A stretch of DNA of 64,000 nt from Clavelina lepadiformis (taxonomy: Eukaryota > Chordata > Ascidiacea > Aplousobranchia > Clavelinidae), in NCBI RefSeq assembly GCF_947623445.1, contig NC_135241.1:23624501-23688500 (forward strand), read 5' to 3'. The notes under the pieces were generated by a model. The model was not told the DNA's origin and ran no database searches. It saw nothing but the letters and a program-made list of their open reading frames with translations. Positions 1-14,421 of the stretch are shown here, one piece after another. The translations under genes were made by a program, and so were the position numbers. Positions within the stretch are counted from its first letter, which is position 1. Each line of letters begins with the position of its first letter.

Positions 1-3000
1 CATTTCAATTATTCAAATTCATATTTTTATTCAGTAAGCAGGAAACCGGCAACCAGCTTCACGCCTGTGTGGTCGATATTGTGCAAAATTTTCATCAGCG
101 CTGATTTTTTTAGCTTGAATTTTGGGCTTTTTTCGCCGTTGGACTCCAGTTTTTAAGCTATTTTGTTCGTGTTGAAGTTATATAATGCTGTCACGTGTTT
201 TGGTTTGTTAAACAAAAACGTACGTTTTCAACTTTAATTTAAATACATTTATCCGTTACATAAGCGATGGTTTTACTTATGCAACAGCTACTTTGACCCA
301 CATAAAGCATATCAAAATATTTGGCCTGTCACGGGAATCTCAACTGATATTTATAGATTTACGTATGGTCAACTTAAAGGCCACTGCAAGTCGAATGATA
401 AATATCTTTCATTACACACTTGAAGCATCAAGACCTCCTACTTGAAAATATTTTTTAACTTAAGTCAAATATTTCACCTTTGTTTCTGGAAAATTAACAC
501 CAACTCACAAAGACGAACAAGACTTCATTATTCTCGAAAATTCGCTCATATGAATTTATGTCACGTTACAAGCTGAGCTGGAACCGCAAGTACGACGAAG
601 TTGCAGCATAGACTAATAGGATACAACGCCTTTTCTATCCAACCAATGCAGGAGTATTGCAGGAGAAGCAATGATGTACGATAACATGCCAAAATGCGAA
701 CGTGATCAAATTGCAAGATCTTATGGTGCCCATTGCATATTTGGCCACCATTCCAAAACTTTGTCAGAAAAACAAAATACAAAATTGTAAGAATACGAAA
801 AACGATCAACAGTCATCTGACCATTACAGACATTTCTGACCGTAGACGGTGGTGAAGCGTGGATTATCAGGAGATTTTGGAAACTTTTTGAAACACTATA
901 TAGGCGCCTATGTGTTGTGGTTTTTTTATTCTAAGCTAACTATGTATTGATTAAAGTTTTTTTCCGGAATTAATTCCAAGTATCAAGTTAATCGCGAGTT
1001 CATTGACGCAATTCCCGTCCAATTTATTGGTATATTGGTTAATGACATGTTACCGTCAGCGACTTATCGGATTCATTTAATCCCTTGCAAATTTTTATAC
1101 TTCGTACCTTGGCCTGGACCTGGACTTTTCGAGGTACGTCATCAACCAAGCAACATTCAGTTGACGGGCGACAAATTTTGTGTTCCTGATATGATGACCC
1201 CGCGACGTCCATGCATTTATTGCCCATATTTTGCACTTTGCGGGTGTAAATCGCATTCGTATATAGGGTACGAAAACCATAGGCGTGTAGAATTAGAAAC
1301 GATATCACTGGTTATTTGGAAGAAAGGATTTGGGTCATTCTAAACCCGGACCCCTGCACCTCTTCAGCACAGACTTGCTAGTCAGGCTCCAATTATTTGA
1401 ATAGTAATTTCAGAAAATGGCCTATACTTGTATAAACTTGACTTACTCGGTTTATTTCTATTGGCAGTACTTTAAATGTCAGTGGCGAACACTGGCCGTC
1501 GTATAATAGAAATCTTATTAATAATTTAGGTAAACCGAATGCCATGTCCGGCTTATTTTATAGGTCATCATAATTGTCTCGGTTAGATAAAATAAAACAA
1601 AAAATAAATGGCTTTTTGCAATTCCCCCGTAAGTGACCGATTATACTTTGCGTGCTGTTGTTATATGTTGCGTGAATGTCAAAGAAGATCTTTACGCATT
1701 TCGCGTCAAGATATATCAATCCCCCTCTTCAAGGCCGGCTTTGATCGTTTTAGAGCTTCTTGGTCCATTTTGTATCGGAGAAATTGGTAAATATTTGCGC
1801 CTTAAAATAGGAACATTTTAATGCGAATCGAATTATCTGTTTTCTACATCGCGAAAAGCTTATGACGAATTGACAGCTTTCACTTCACGCGTCGAACTTT
1901 AACGTCAAAGTGATATTTTTAAAGGCTAGCTTACGTCTATGATCGTTTCTAGGTTACGTATTTTTCCCAGATAACCTATAATATAAGAAAATCTCTTGTC
2001 AGTTCATCAAGTTGATCGCAAGCATTGTCTTAATATCGACGCCCTCGTAGATATAGCTTCACATTGATGACGTATCATCAGGTTGCGTATATGTAAAGAA
2101 AATTATATAATAATCGATTACGTTGACCGGGATTTGAATACGAATGGCCACCGAACAGACGGTGAAGATTTGCCGGTGTTTACGGTCGAAGCAAGATCGC
2201 CGGTTACCAGGAATTTTAACGCAAAAAACGCCAGTTATTTGCTTGTATTTTAATGAGATCAATTTTGTCGCGTGACTTTCGGAGCCTGGCGACGGCGAGC
2301 TAACTCGGTGCGATCTCTCAACCGCGCTTATTTACGAAAATCATCGTCAGTTAATCAAACTCAACCGCTCTCACGCGACGGACACACCCTAATTCGGAAC
2401 TATTTTGCGAAGTCAAATTGCGCTTGTCCTGGTAATCAGGCAAACATTTATACAATCTTGCAAAATCTCGACTAGTGCGTCATACTGACGGTTTAAAAAC
2501 ACAACAGTATTGCCCTAAGCTGCTGCGCAACAGAAACATACAATTGAAGCGGAGAGGCCCAGAACTTTGAGCCGCAACGCTGTTGGCCGGCGGTGGCATG
2601 CTGGAGTATGTGACGCAAAACACGCGTCGCTAATGACATTGTTTTGTCACAAAAGCAGATGTTTTTCTCTAATTTGGTAATTACTGATTGAAGTTTACAG
2701 GCCTGAGAGGAAGGCCATTTAACTTGGGTGCCCATCAATCAAAAAGTTCTGGGGAAGCATAACAGACGAGCGACGGAGGTGATCTCACTGCAAATGACAG
2801 TTGCCACAACAAGCAAAATAACTGAGCCGACATTCTGCCAAGTTGAAATCACATATTTCCCAAAGCGAGATCGCCGACAACAATTTTTTAAAGCAGACAA
2901 CGTCCTCAATTTTCAGAAGTATAAGGCCTAATCGCGTGCGAACATTGAAGTTTGCCGTATACATGCATCTCTCTTTCCCAATATAAACACAAGATGACCA

Positions 3001-6000
3001 GTCGTTGGTAATCAATACTAAAACATAACGTAAACGTACAAAAGCGCGGACTTCATTCTGAAAAGCAGATCGTCTAAAGTTAAAAATATTTTGTTTGGAA
3101 ATTGTAAAATTTGCTGCTGGGGTTTCGATCTGCATCGTGACGATTTTGCATCGCGGCTTATCTTTTATCTTCAGGCAATTTAAGATTTTAAGTTAACCTT
3201 GTCTAGGAAGAATCGTGTCAATTAAAAAAGCAATTACTGGATATTTACAAAGGTTTTCACGCTGCGAATTTATCTAAACGACTATTGAAATTTGTAACCA
3301 AAAGCCTGGGCGCCTTTGACGTCAAACTGCAATCAATTACAGCTAAACGTGCTTCAAAAGTCAATCAATACACGATGCGGCGTGTTTTGCTGTAAGCGTC
3401 GTCCACTGTCCGAAACCCTTATCTGTGCCGCATTATAACATTTGCTCGTGTTTCGGTATTTGTTGATCACGGTGTAGTTTATGGCGCACAAACATAATCT
3501 CCGTAGAGTTGCCCTCTTGTTTATGTAGAGAATTACAAGTATTTTAGTAACGTGCGTGCGAAGTTTCTAGATCTTTACACCGAGATATAGACTTGATAAT
3601 ATCTTGTATAAGTCGGTCTAGAGTGATATGTTAACGTTAAGTCTGGTTCTAACTAATTAAAAATACCTAAAAATAAGGTTTAAAAGTTTTTATATTCTTC
3701 TTGCTTTTGCCTTAAACAGATGAAATGATTAGTTGATCGGTAGATAGGCCTTGGCAAGTGCTCGCGCACTTATCGCTTCGTCACCGATGTCTGATGGTGG
3801 ATATAGCAATGAAATATAGGCCGGTTTGTGCCATTCGGTAACCCGCAGTGACAGGTCATTGATTTGTATATATTTAGCCTATATAGATGGCTAGTTTGAA
3901 TAAAAATATTATGAAGGAGGGCGCAGTATCCTTTGATCAAATAACTCGCGCAACGTGGAACGGTGGTAGTTTAGGGTTCGTTGTGATTTTGTTTCGAGAT
4001 AAGGGCCAAGCATAAAAGGTTTGATTTGTCAGAAATTACCTTACGAATATCTTTGATGCGACAGCTCACGACACGTTACGATTACATAGTTTTGCGAAGG
4101 TTGTTAGTAATGACAAGCACGCATAGCAGGACCTGTTTAACCACTTTCCAAAAGCGAAAGGTCGGTCCTGGTCGATCTCTGTTCTGTTTCCATGATTGCA
4201 ACATCTTTGTTGATTACTTGTGAAATTTTCAAAGATCCTTGTCCGTGTTAACTATAGGGCACTAGCTGAGACTTGAAATTTGGAAATTTCAAAGCAGAAG
4301 ATTAAAATTTTATGTCGCTGTTTGCTTGCATGCGGTTCTTCAATGACGTAGGCATGAATCACGCGATTTTTGAGCTGATATTTTGGCGGTTTTAATAAAA
4401 ATTCTGTGGCCATTGACGCCTTTGGAATTAATTTTGCTGCAACTGTAAGCAACGGTAAAAATGATCATTTATGAGTTATTCTGTAAAAATATCGAAGGAA
4501 AACACGTGCAGGAAACAAATGCAATGACCTTTTTTTGTATGGCTATACGAGAGCATTCCTTCATCGGAATATCTCATATGCCACTGGATTTCCCCTAACT
4601 TGTTACCCTACCCTATTTCCCATTTGTGTATTTGCCGGCAGCGGAGTTTTTTCCGTAGCTTTATGAGTAATAATGTTTGAGTCTGCTCGTTATAAGCCGG
4701 AGTTTCCCGCAAGTAGGTTTGTCTTCGAGTTGCCTGTTTATTCTACCGTGTTTAACTCATACGAGATCTTTTATTAATTACAATTTGCTTAATGTCGGGT
4801 CAGACTGGCTTCATTAAACCTTGTTTAGTTCATACATTTCATGTCAAAATACGTTAATCCGATCCTAAACAAGTCCACTAACGCCGATATCGCGTGCAAG
4901 GCTTAAGATATCGTCTCCTTGTTTTCGATAACCGAAGATTAAACTCATTTTGCCTTTTATCAAAATAACATTTTTTTAGTTATTTGTTTCCGAAATATAC
5001 ACGTTTAATGTCCACACTTCGGTCTTTTTGTTCTTGACACAAATGATTTCATTAAAAAAGAATGTTTTCGAAACAAACCTTCCAGAGTCACCAATCCTAA
5101 AAAAGATTTTAAAAATAGTAAAAATTTCAACTTTAAAAATGATTTATGAAATGTTGGATAAAATGTTGCTATGTTTATGAATTTTTTGATGTTAAACGCG
5201 TGAGATCAGTGCAATTTATTTCGAGGTGTGCTTTAAAGTATTGAAAATTGTCAGGAATGCGCAGCTTCATGTATAACTAACTTCACGGCCTATGAATGTA
5301 ATCGAAATTGCATGGCCAATTTACAATAAGGTCTTTGTCGCAGTGTGAGTACAAAATAGATGTTTACAAAGAACTTCCCGCCAAAAACTTTTACGACTGT
5401 TGATTAAGTCGTCAAACACAAGCCGTTATGTGATTGGTCAAAGCGTTAAAAGGTAAAAGGTAAGGTCGGGTGGAAAGTTTTCAAACTTTCTGATTTTGTT
5501 TTAAAGAAAAATACCAAATTGGGGCCAAGAATTTGATGAGTTTGATGTCAGGTGTTTGACACAAAATACCAACAGGACTTCGTCGCCCACAATGACGTAA
5601 AAGATGTCAAAATTTTTTTTAATTGACGTTGATTATTATTTTGTGACTATTTTAGACATTCTCGCTGACTCGATCCCTTCTACAGTATTATTTAGTTCAC
5701 GTTCGAGAGTAGTTAAATTAATGTTTAAATGAGTAATATCCTCATTCAAAAGCAAAAATTAACTCATCTCGAAAACGCCGTGATTCCAATTTCGCTGTAT
5801 CATTTTAGAAAACAACAAAAACATGTCCTGGAAAATAGATTATCATAAAAAACAAATCGTACAAAATACTAAATTTTCGGACGGTAAATTTACATTTTTT
5901 TCCTCAATAACAGTACTAAAATGATCAGCTTTTAAGAAAACATTTTAAAAGTTTTTCACAATCTTTCACTCAACGTCGATGTTTCGGAGAAGTTGACGGA

Positions 6001-8498
6001 TACAGATTTGAATAATTAGCGTTTCCCGACTCCTTGCCCCAACGTTTATACAACGCTTGTGAATTTATGGCAAAGAATAAGCTTACACACGACTTATCCG
6101 TAGCAGGTTTATATTTCGAGGTTGTGAGGTAATGCCTTCTGCCATCGTTCTGTTTCAAGTTACCACAAGTGAGCTACGTTAGTTTCTAAGTTTGTGACAC
6201 TCGCCAGCTAATCCGTCGTGTTCGAACAAAAGTCTTCTGTTGGGTGCTTTGTCCCGCTTTGTTTTCATAATTAGACATTATTGGAAGTCAAAGTCGCGGT
6301 TTTAACCGATGATGGATTACCTCTGCCACAATTACGCGATTCAATGGCTGCAGTTTGCCTTTGTTTATTGATATATTTTTGAATCAAGATTTTCAGGCAA
6401 CTCCGGCGAACGAGAGGAAATTCGTCAAATCGAATTCCAGGAAACTTTATACGCCAGTTATACAGTTCATGCTTGCGAAACATACATAATCTTTAAACAC
6501 GGAAATATTTTTGCCATCTTCGTACGTCATAATTTGCACAAGTGCCTTTACCAATCCCACCGATGGTGTGTTGAATAAATACCACAATAATGTTTTTATT
6601 TTCTGGTTCATATCGTACTTAGATTCGTATTTTGTAGGTGCAAAAAAGCTTTTTCCTGAATGATAATTTACCAGCTTGTTCGATAATTTTTACTTGTCAT
6701 TACACTGGACGTGCTCGCGACTGGACTTTTTTCTAAAATGCCGCTCGAATGGGTTGAGAGGGTAAAAAGCTCTGAGGTTCTACTTATATCACGTTTTTCA
6801 GGACCGGGGTCAAAGAGCAATAAAAGCTTTTGAAGTTGGGGTTAATTATTTCGATATCAATAAATTGCTCAACAATCAATCGCGTCAATCCGTCAAAGCC
6901 GTACAACAAATTTTCGTATTTCCAAAATAGAGATTGCCATCTACCTGCGTCATAAAATGCTATCAACAACTTGTCAGCAAACATCTCCGGCGTAAATATT
7001 GCGACCTTCATTAAGTGACCGCGCCATACACAGCAGCCTGTCAAAAGTCCAGCAATTCACTAATCTGTTCTCCTAATCGATGTTAAACTGTACCGCAATG
7101 TCGCGAAAACGAGCAAAATATTTGTGGCATTCCCCAACAACTCCAAATAAGCGGGGCAAAAGCATCATTTAATGTGATACAGTCACTAATCTATGCCTTG
7201 TTATTGACGACAGGGCAAAGGCGATTAGTGATTAGTGTTCATTATGTAATTAAAACCACCGACTTTCAACGGAGAAAGTTTCCGCTCAACGCGGCTGGCC
7301 ACTGCCAAATAACACAACCTGTGTCGTGAAAAGTGTCACAGCTATGGTGGACGGTGCTTTTAAGGCAATGCTTAGCCTACACTGTGAGGTTTACATAAGG
7401 TTTTATGGTTCTTTTTTATATGAGCTAAAGCTATCTCTGAAATATGTACCAAGTGCGTCAGTGATTCAAGCATGCATAAGCAAGAAAAACGCACACACGG
7501 GTGATGAAAAAGCGAACTTTCATTTGCAAAAAGTCTGCAATTTTACTGGTGTTCAGGGCCAGTGCCGTCCACTACGACAACTTAGGTGTCCATGTTGGTT
7601 CAGACACGTGACAAGCTGGCACACGTTTTTGCTCAGTTACTTGCAACCCAATTATGTTAATGACGTCATATTATATTAGGTTACTTATAACGTTACAACT
7701 TTGTCCAAACAATTCCCTGAGCATAGCCTACTATAAATTGTAAATTCTCACCCTTTCGTACGATTCTATGGTGCAGCAGGCGGCTTGCGCGGTGTAATTG
7801 TGACGTCCGTTTGATTCCATCTTGGTCGCGTAGTCAGAGGGGTAGGTTATAGACGGGCAGTAACCTCGACAAGCGTTGATGCCAATGATTACGCTTTTGC
7901 AGTTGTCAACGTGAATTTGTTTTTGGTAGCCTGTGACGCAACATAGCTTTGTTTATTACGATGTATTCTACTGTCATTTAAAAATAGGCCACGTGTCTCT
8001 CTAGTAAAACAATTCCATTTTCGTGTGTACAATTTTTAACATTATGAGTTATGAAGTTTGTTGTATGAAAGTTATGTTGTTTTTGCTGCGATTGAAACAC
8101 ATCGCTAAAATGAATGGGCTTGACATGAAAAACTCCCAAAAGATTGATTGCTGCGACGTTCCACGAAAAAAGAGCAAGCGAAAAAATGGCAAAAACTTTG
8201 CAAATGACATTGTACTTAGGATTTTTTTACATTTTATCACTCATTTCTGGTATGTTCCAAGAAAACGAAAATAAATTTTGGTTACCTCTGAGATGGCAGC
8301 CGGGCACTTTCCACTTTGATTTCCCACCTGCTAGAGTAGTAGCGACAAAAAGACACAGCAGCAATAAAAATTTCATGACGTAATGTGTTTAAAGACAGGA
8401 ACAATCCTAGCAATAAAAATCTGCAAACAGACGTTAAAATATATCGTCATATAAAAGTTTATTAGCCTCTAAACTGACTTATACGCTATCATGTACGA
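1..8498. other. gene-free stretch
   Basis: No coding region, RNA gene or recognisable mobile element could be supported on either strand. The open frames present are short, lack domain-like composition and have no consistent splice partners. Full CRE/ATF palindromes (TGACGTCA) occur at 3317 and 7661. It could be distal regulatory DNA of the receptor gene at 20.5 kb or of a gene to the left of the window. Confidence 0.6.
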
Positions 8499-8712
8499 GT
8501 TGAGTGAGAAAAGTTCCAGGACTGGTGTCACAAAAGATTTATTTCAAACCCAAACTACAAGTTATCCCCTTCAAAGTAATCCCCCTGGAGTCTGATGCAC
8601 TTTCTCATCCTTCTCTACCACGCATGCGCGCACTCCTGGAAGAATTCTTCCGGGATTCTCTGTAGCTCTGTCGTCACCGACGTTTTGATGCCGTGCACAT
8701 CTTCAAAACGGG
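8499..8712 (-). mobile_element. mariner transposase C-terminal relic
   Basis: Read on the minus strand from about 8712, the DNA encodes a mariner-family transposase tail: RFEDVHGIKTSVTTEL, then a helix ending in a tryptophan, then KCIRLQGDYFEGDNL followed by a stop at about 8557. The DYFEGDN ending and the KC.RLQGDYFE block are typical of mariner DD34D transposases. One in-frame stop interrupts the frame after the AHAW residues. About 55 bases past the stop is a TGAGTGAGAAAAGTTCC stretch, which could be the terminal inverted repeat. The upstream catalytic part is absent: sequence beyond 8712 has no mariner similarity that I can see. A dead 5'-truncated copy. Confidence 0.8.
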
Positions 8713-11700
8713 TCTATGTTGCCGGTCTATGGTGTAGTATTGTAAGCATAAAAGCCACTGGTGATTACTCTAAAATGGCCACAATAACCCTCGACATTTT
8801 ACTAAAAATGCCTGGCGTCTGGATTGAAAAGTTTATACAAAACAGCGGCATGCGCTCTACTCTTCCCATTGTTTGATCACAAAGAATGGGATTCCGGTAT
8901 TGCCGGAATATTCCCGTATAGTTTATGAATCATTGAATTTTTCCTGGAATGGAAAACCGCCAGACCTTATATGGGTTCAGGTATTCATCTTTAAATAATT
9001 ACTGTGTAGCTACAAGTCTGGTGCTCTTTTATGAATCATATAGCCAGTTTACACTTAAAACCTTCTTTACCGCATTATGCGGCTTCTAATCAAATATAAG
9101 ACGACAAATTTGGAACTATTTTAGAAACAGGTCAAACAGCTGTTCAGTATTAGTCGTTTCGAAAAACTGTCAGGCATTTTTTCTCGCTTTCCTTGCTTTG
9201 ACTTCCGATTCTGCCTGAATTCAGAACAATAAATCCCTTCATTCTAAACCTTGACTTTTATTTTCAAACGTCAACAACTTATCTCAATTGTGACGTCATA
9301 TTTCATTTCAATTAATACGAACTGCTTGTTCTACATGGGATATCAAGTAAACTGTAGACTTACTACTGACTTCTTCAGCATTAAGGTCTCACGTATGCCC
9401 TGGTGATAATATCGCCATCCGACTGTGATGACGTCAAATGCGCCTGGAGCGCGCCACAAGCCTCTTCTTTTTAATAACGCCACAGACAAGCTTACTCGCC
9501 ACTTTCATCGTTAACGTTAACACTTGCCACTTTCACTTGAACTGAATTGTTCACCAACTTTGCAATTTATTTCTGTCTCTTTCCTGGAAATACGTGCTCT
9601 CGTATCCGCTTTATTCGCAAGTTTTTCGACTGTTTCATGTTCTGGTAATTTGCCGTTACAGTCATAAATAAGTAAACATTAAGCATGTGTAATTCATTGA
9701 GCTCGTACTGCAGGTGTGGTGTGATATAATGCGCTTAAAATAACCTATTGTTACAAACAATAGAAGCGGTTACAGTGTTTAGTATTGTGTGCCGAGTTTG
9801 GCCTTAGCACGTAATCAGCTTTGCCTTTGTTATAAAGTTAATAACTAGTGTAATTTGTGAGGTTGCAATGAATTAATTAAAACCGGATCAGCCACCAAAA
9901 TCTCGAACAAAAATGCTTTCATCATCTCATTCTTTAAATTATGAGCTCGCATCGCTTACGTTGGTTGATGTCACAATGAATCTCTTAATTGACGAACAAT
10001 GACATGCTTTGTCAGGTTTGTGATGGAACAAAACAAACTGGATCATTAAGTCAAGTCCAGCAAGTCCTGTTATACCGGGTGACCGTCAAGGTGCACCATA
10101 CCACGTACCACGGTCCTGCCGGCACCATTACGGCACATTAGTGTCCTAATGAATGCCATTCGGGGCGCGATAAGAATCACAATTGCGAGCTATTCTAAGA
10201 ACACAGCGACCTTAATTTTAATCTCTTTCGCTCCTCCTGCTGCACCTATCAATCTCATTACACTGTAGCAAGGCTAATGATGCCGGGCCTTGCTTGATCC
10301 CAATTTCTACCTATCCACAATCCTCGTCGTTTACTATGTGTGCTGTATCCATGGCGCACCCATCGCCAAATAGACTCACGTCCCTGCTAGACGTAATGGA
10401 GGGCGGAAGAAATTTATTAGGGGACGTAACCTGCAGCTGTTACAGTTGGAATTTTTGCCGGTGTAACGTTTGCATTCCGACGTAGGCGCGGTTTTATCAC
10501 CAATTACATAGCAATGAAGTAAAATCATTATCTGTCGTGGTATGTGACCTAATATCGTAAATATCCTACCTATGGGAGAAATATTCCCATTGTAATCGAT
10601 TGCGATTGCTTGTCAGATTTTTAGATGACATTTTTTTTTAACTCGAGATTCAGTCGACATTTATCTGTGGGTAAATAACCGTATTTGGAAGGGTTTTCGC
10701 AATCTGATGTTTGGTTTGCGTCCAAATAGTCGTCAATGTATTTAAATCGATCGTTCAGGTGATTTTGCAAAATTTATTTCCTCCCCCGCGAATTTTTAAA
10801 ACATTTTAAAACTAATTTTGTAAAAATAGACATCATATAAGTGATCGCCGATGATGGGCATCAATCTTCAATAGAAGAGGAAAAAGATCAGGATCAAAAC
10901 AATCAGGAGTCGGTCTGGTGACTTGAGATGCAGCATCTTGTCAGTCTCGCTTTAAAAAAGCTTTCGGCCACGATATAAATAATTTAATCCTGTTACTTGG
11001 TTAATTTATTATTAAGCAGCTAATCCGAAAATTACCGGCCGTATCGAGTGTTTTACGTTTTCCATTTTTATCCACCGTGAAAATTTGACATTGTCAAAAC
11101 TTTCGACATTTCTTGCGTGAAATTGCGCACTGTGAGATCGCACGCTTTGTCTTAACGATTTCCTCCCGTTTGGGCCTTAGTCGCCCATAGTCGATAGAAA
11201 AGTGTTTAATATTTTAAAATCGCTTGAACATTCTGTTTTTGTTGCACGCGTATTGTTTATTGTGTCGTTGTCATTCACAGGGCGAGGCCATCGGCTTATG
11301 CTGTTTAATATGCAGACTTGCTGCAAATTTGCAAAGAGATTTTGCTTGCAGGTTTTATTGCCAAAAGCGTAGCTAATTGTACCTTAAATTTACGGTTATA
11401 GCAAATCTGTGCATACGACGCCTTTTCGACCTTTCCAGTGAAGAACCTGGCCGTGGAACAGACGATCGTATCAGGAAAACTTCATCCGATTTTCGTCGAA
11501 AAATCTCGACGAAAGTTTAATTCTAGCAAAACGTCTCCCGTCATCGCGGCCACAATAACACCTCTTGTCTCAAGGAAAACCACTTTTTTGTCAAAATTCA
11601 GGAGGTGCTTTCTATACTTCCATTATATAGACTTATAGAGCTCCTTTTTGGCATGTCAAAGAAATCTTTTTATCCACAAGATAATCACGTCTTCATACCG

Positions 11701-14342
11701 CCCTCTCACGTCATGCGGTATCACAAACTATGCGTCGATGTAGGAATTTTAGAAAGTTCATGATCCGTTAAATCTTGCGGGATTGCAAGATTCGCTATAA
11801 ACAGCAACGCGTGTACTTACCCAACATGACACTTCGAAACCAGCTTACATCACGTGTCTTTGTTTATTTTGGGAAGAATCCACTTGTCACTGGCGCTTCA
11901 AACACCTGAATTTGGCCCTTTTGCAAAGCTATCAGCCGCCATCGATAATGTCTAGCGCTAAGACAGGTCTTGTGCCAAATTCTGCTGCCACAAAGATGTA
12001 TAGACCTTGTTCGCGTATGTTTTATACGTGCAAGGTGATTGTAGGACATATTTGAGAATATAAGGTGTTTTCTCGGTTTTGATCTAAGTTTTATCAAATG
12101 TTCCTCATTGTACCAGACTACATTGCTGTCTTAGGAAAATTTATGGTAAATAAAATACAGGACATAACATTATAACGCAATTGTGTTAATTTTTCTTAAA
12201 AACTGACGGAAACCAAAAACCTGATTTGCGTTGTGATTCTACAGTGCGCCTTGAGTGAAAACTTATAGTGCTGGATTGATTGGAATGCAGAACTATGTGG
12301 TGAAACCATGCTGTCATCCACCGGGTTCGTTTTGGTAATAATTCGCAAATCAGGTCATTGACCGTGCTCACATTTTGCGAAGTCCTTCAGTCAACAAATA
12401 CATGATCTAACATATGCCTGTGTCTTTGAGACTTAAAGGAGAATTGTTTTTCAATTACCTGGACATCTGAAGAAAAGCGATCTAGCAGATGTTGGGACGC
12501 ATTTAACTCTTCAAGAGCGTGGTCAGAACCTATTTGCTTTGATCTTTTATTCCTTCCGTTATTGCAATCGTATTGTTGTGTTGTTTCCGTATCAGACGTC
12601 GCAAACAATTCACAGTTGCTAATTGTAATGACCGGTTTATATTTATCAGCATTTTTGTTTGATCATTCGTCTTTGCGAGTCTCCGAGTCAGGCGTTGTTT
12701 GTCGTCAGCGTTGCGCCTTCAGTTTGGAAGTTTAGAAAGGAATGTTATTTGGGTGTTCTTCATCCTGCTGTTGTATAAAGCAGGATAGCAGGGTTTGAAG
12801 CAAAGAAAATAGTGTCGTGCCGAGACCATGCTTGGTTTGACCATGACGAGACGAGACCACGTTGCTACTATATTTCCTACGGTGTTTCCTACTTCTCTCA
12901 TGAGCCCCCAGTATTCGTGATCCTCCCAAGCATGCGCTATGAATTTGTTAAAAGCGAATCCTCTCATGACGCTAAATGAATCACAAACAGACTGTTGTAA
13001 CGCCATAGCGCCCTCTGTTGCAAAATAATCTGTGGTTATGGCCGTTATATTACGCTACACAGAACTCTGAAATGGAATTGTATTCACATGTCGCCGTATA
13101 CCGGTGCGCTTGCAGCTAATAAAGGCTTAACTCGTTTTGTCGTGAAGATCAATCTTTTCCAATAAAGTAAATAGCTATAAAAATAACCCTTACTGTATAT
13201 TAGATGCCGCAAGTTCGTCCTATGATAAAGCAGGGATCGCAATTGGATGTATTTCAGGTTTTGCAAACTCCTTAAGGTTCCTGAGAGCTTATATGCTGTT
13301 GAAATCATCAAATAATTAGTTTTTATATGTGGTCGAACACCGATATGTATCTATTCATATTTTTCTGTATACGTCAAAAGCGAAGTTAAAAATAACGGGT
13401 AATAGGATGAAAGGTAGAGTTAGGGTTGGACCAGACTTTAAAAGATCCTTACATTCTTGGTGGGAAGAAGTAGCGCCGTCATACGTTGGAAGGCGAAGGA
13501 AGACAGTGGGTCATGCGTTATTAAGAGCAGCTATAGAAAGCAATTGCAATAATATAGTGATATTCAGGATCTCTCTGTAGTAATGGGCGATGTTTGATGC
13601 ATTTACATGCTAGTCTTTACTTGTTCACCCAATATCCTGGAGGAACCTGGGATGCCTGCAAAAGAATTTTGTGCGGCTCGAAAATCATTTTGACAATCGC
13701 TCATGCATGGCGAAACATTCCGGCGAGACCGGCAGTCTTGAACTTTCTTTGACCTGTTTCTAATCTTTGCGCAATGCGATATCAAAAGCTGATAGCACGA
13801 TTGAGTCGCAGCAGTATGTCTTCAATAGATTGCCGCACTCAACCGATGTATTTTTTTGCGGCCACGGGAGCAGCTAAAAATCTGCCGAATGAAGCGGTTG
13901 CGCTTGAATGCTAATTTTTATGCAAAATGTTTGCAGGTTACTAAAACGTTGTGCGGCCCACTTGCTCAGCTGTAACTGACAAAGTGGCCCGGGACAGCGA
14001 ATAGGTTCGTCACCCCTGTTGTAGTTGATTACGGGCCACATTTTGAAGTATAGTTCCCTGAAGCATAGATTAAGCAACAGTTGGCCACCGTCACCTTACG
14101 GCGAAGGGAGAAAACTAGCAAACAGGACGGAGCGCCCACATTCTGTGGAAAATAAGAAAGAAAGGAAAACGGTGGAGTAGCGCCATCTAACAGTGGGATA
14201 TATTTTAACCACAGTTGCAGCAAATCATACTCATTAGAAAAAACATCTCACCCTTTTTTTGTTTTTTGTTTAAATCTTTTGGCTTCATGGATAGTTACCA
14301 AGGGTTTGATATATGTTTACAAACATATCCTTGTATAGTATA
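8713..14342. other. gene-free stretch
   Basis: No gene could be supported. CRE palindromes lie at 9291 and 9429. A small hairpin, ATTCCGG-TATTG-CCGGAAT, sits at 8892-8910. A fairly GC-rich patch at 10,060-10,490 carries a 63-residue open frame without recognisable motif or splice partners. Nothing else was recognised. Confidence 0.55.
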
Positions 14343-14421
14343 TAAATTTATATATATAAGCATGATTAAAGAAACTGTATAAAATTATATATATAAGCAT
14401 GTTCCAGATTAAAGAAACTGA
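14343..14421. repeat. two-copy tandem repeat, about 40 bp
   Basis: The stretch TATATATAAGCATG followed by ATTAAAGAAACTG occurs twice in direct orientation. The second copy carries an extra TTCCAG between the two blocks. Embedded in AT-rich DNA with no gene. Confidence 0.75.

Noticed and set aside
7326-7679. 117-residue open frame in the gene-poor region
   Set aside because: Composition is that of random DNA, no motif, and no promoter or poly(A) context.
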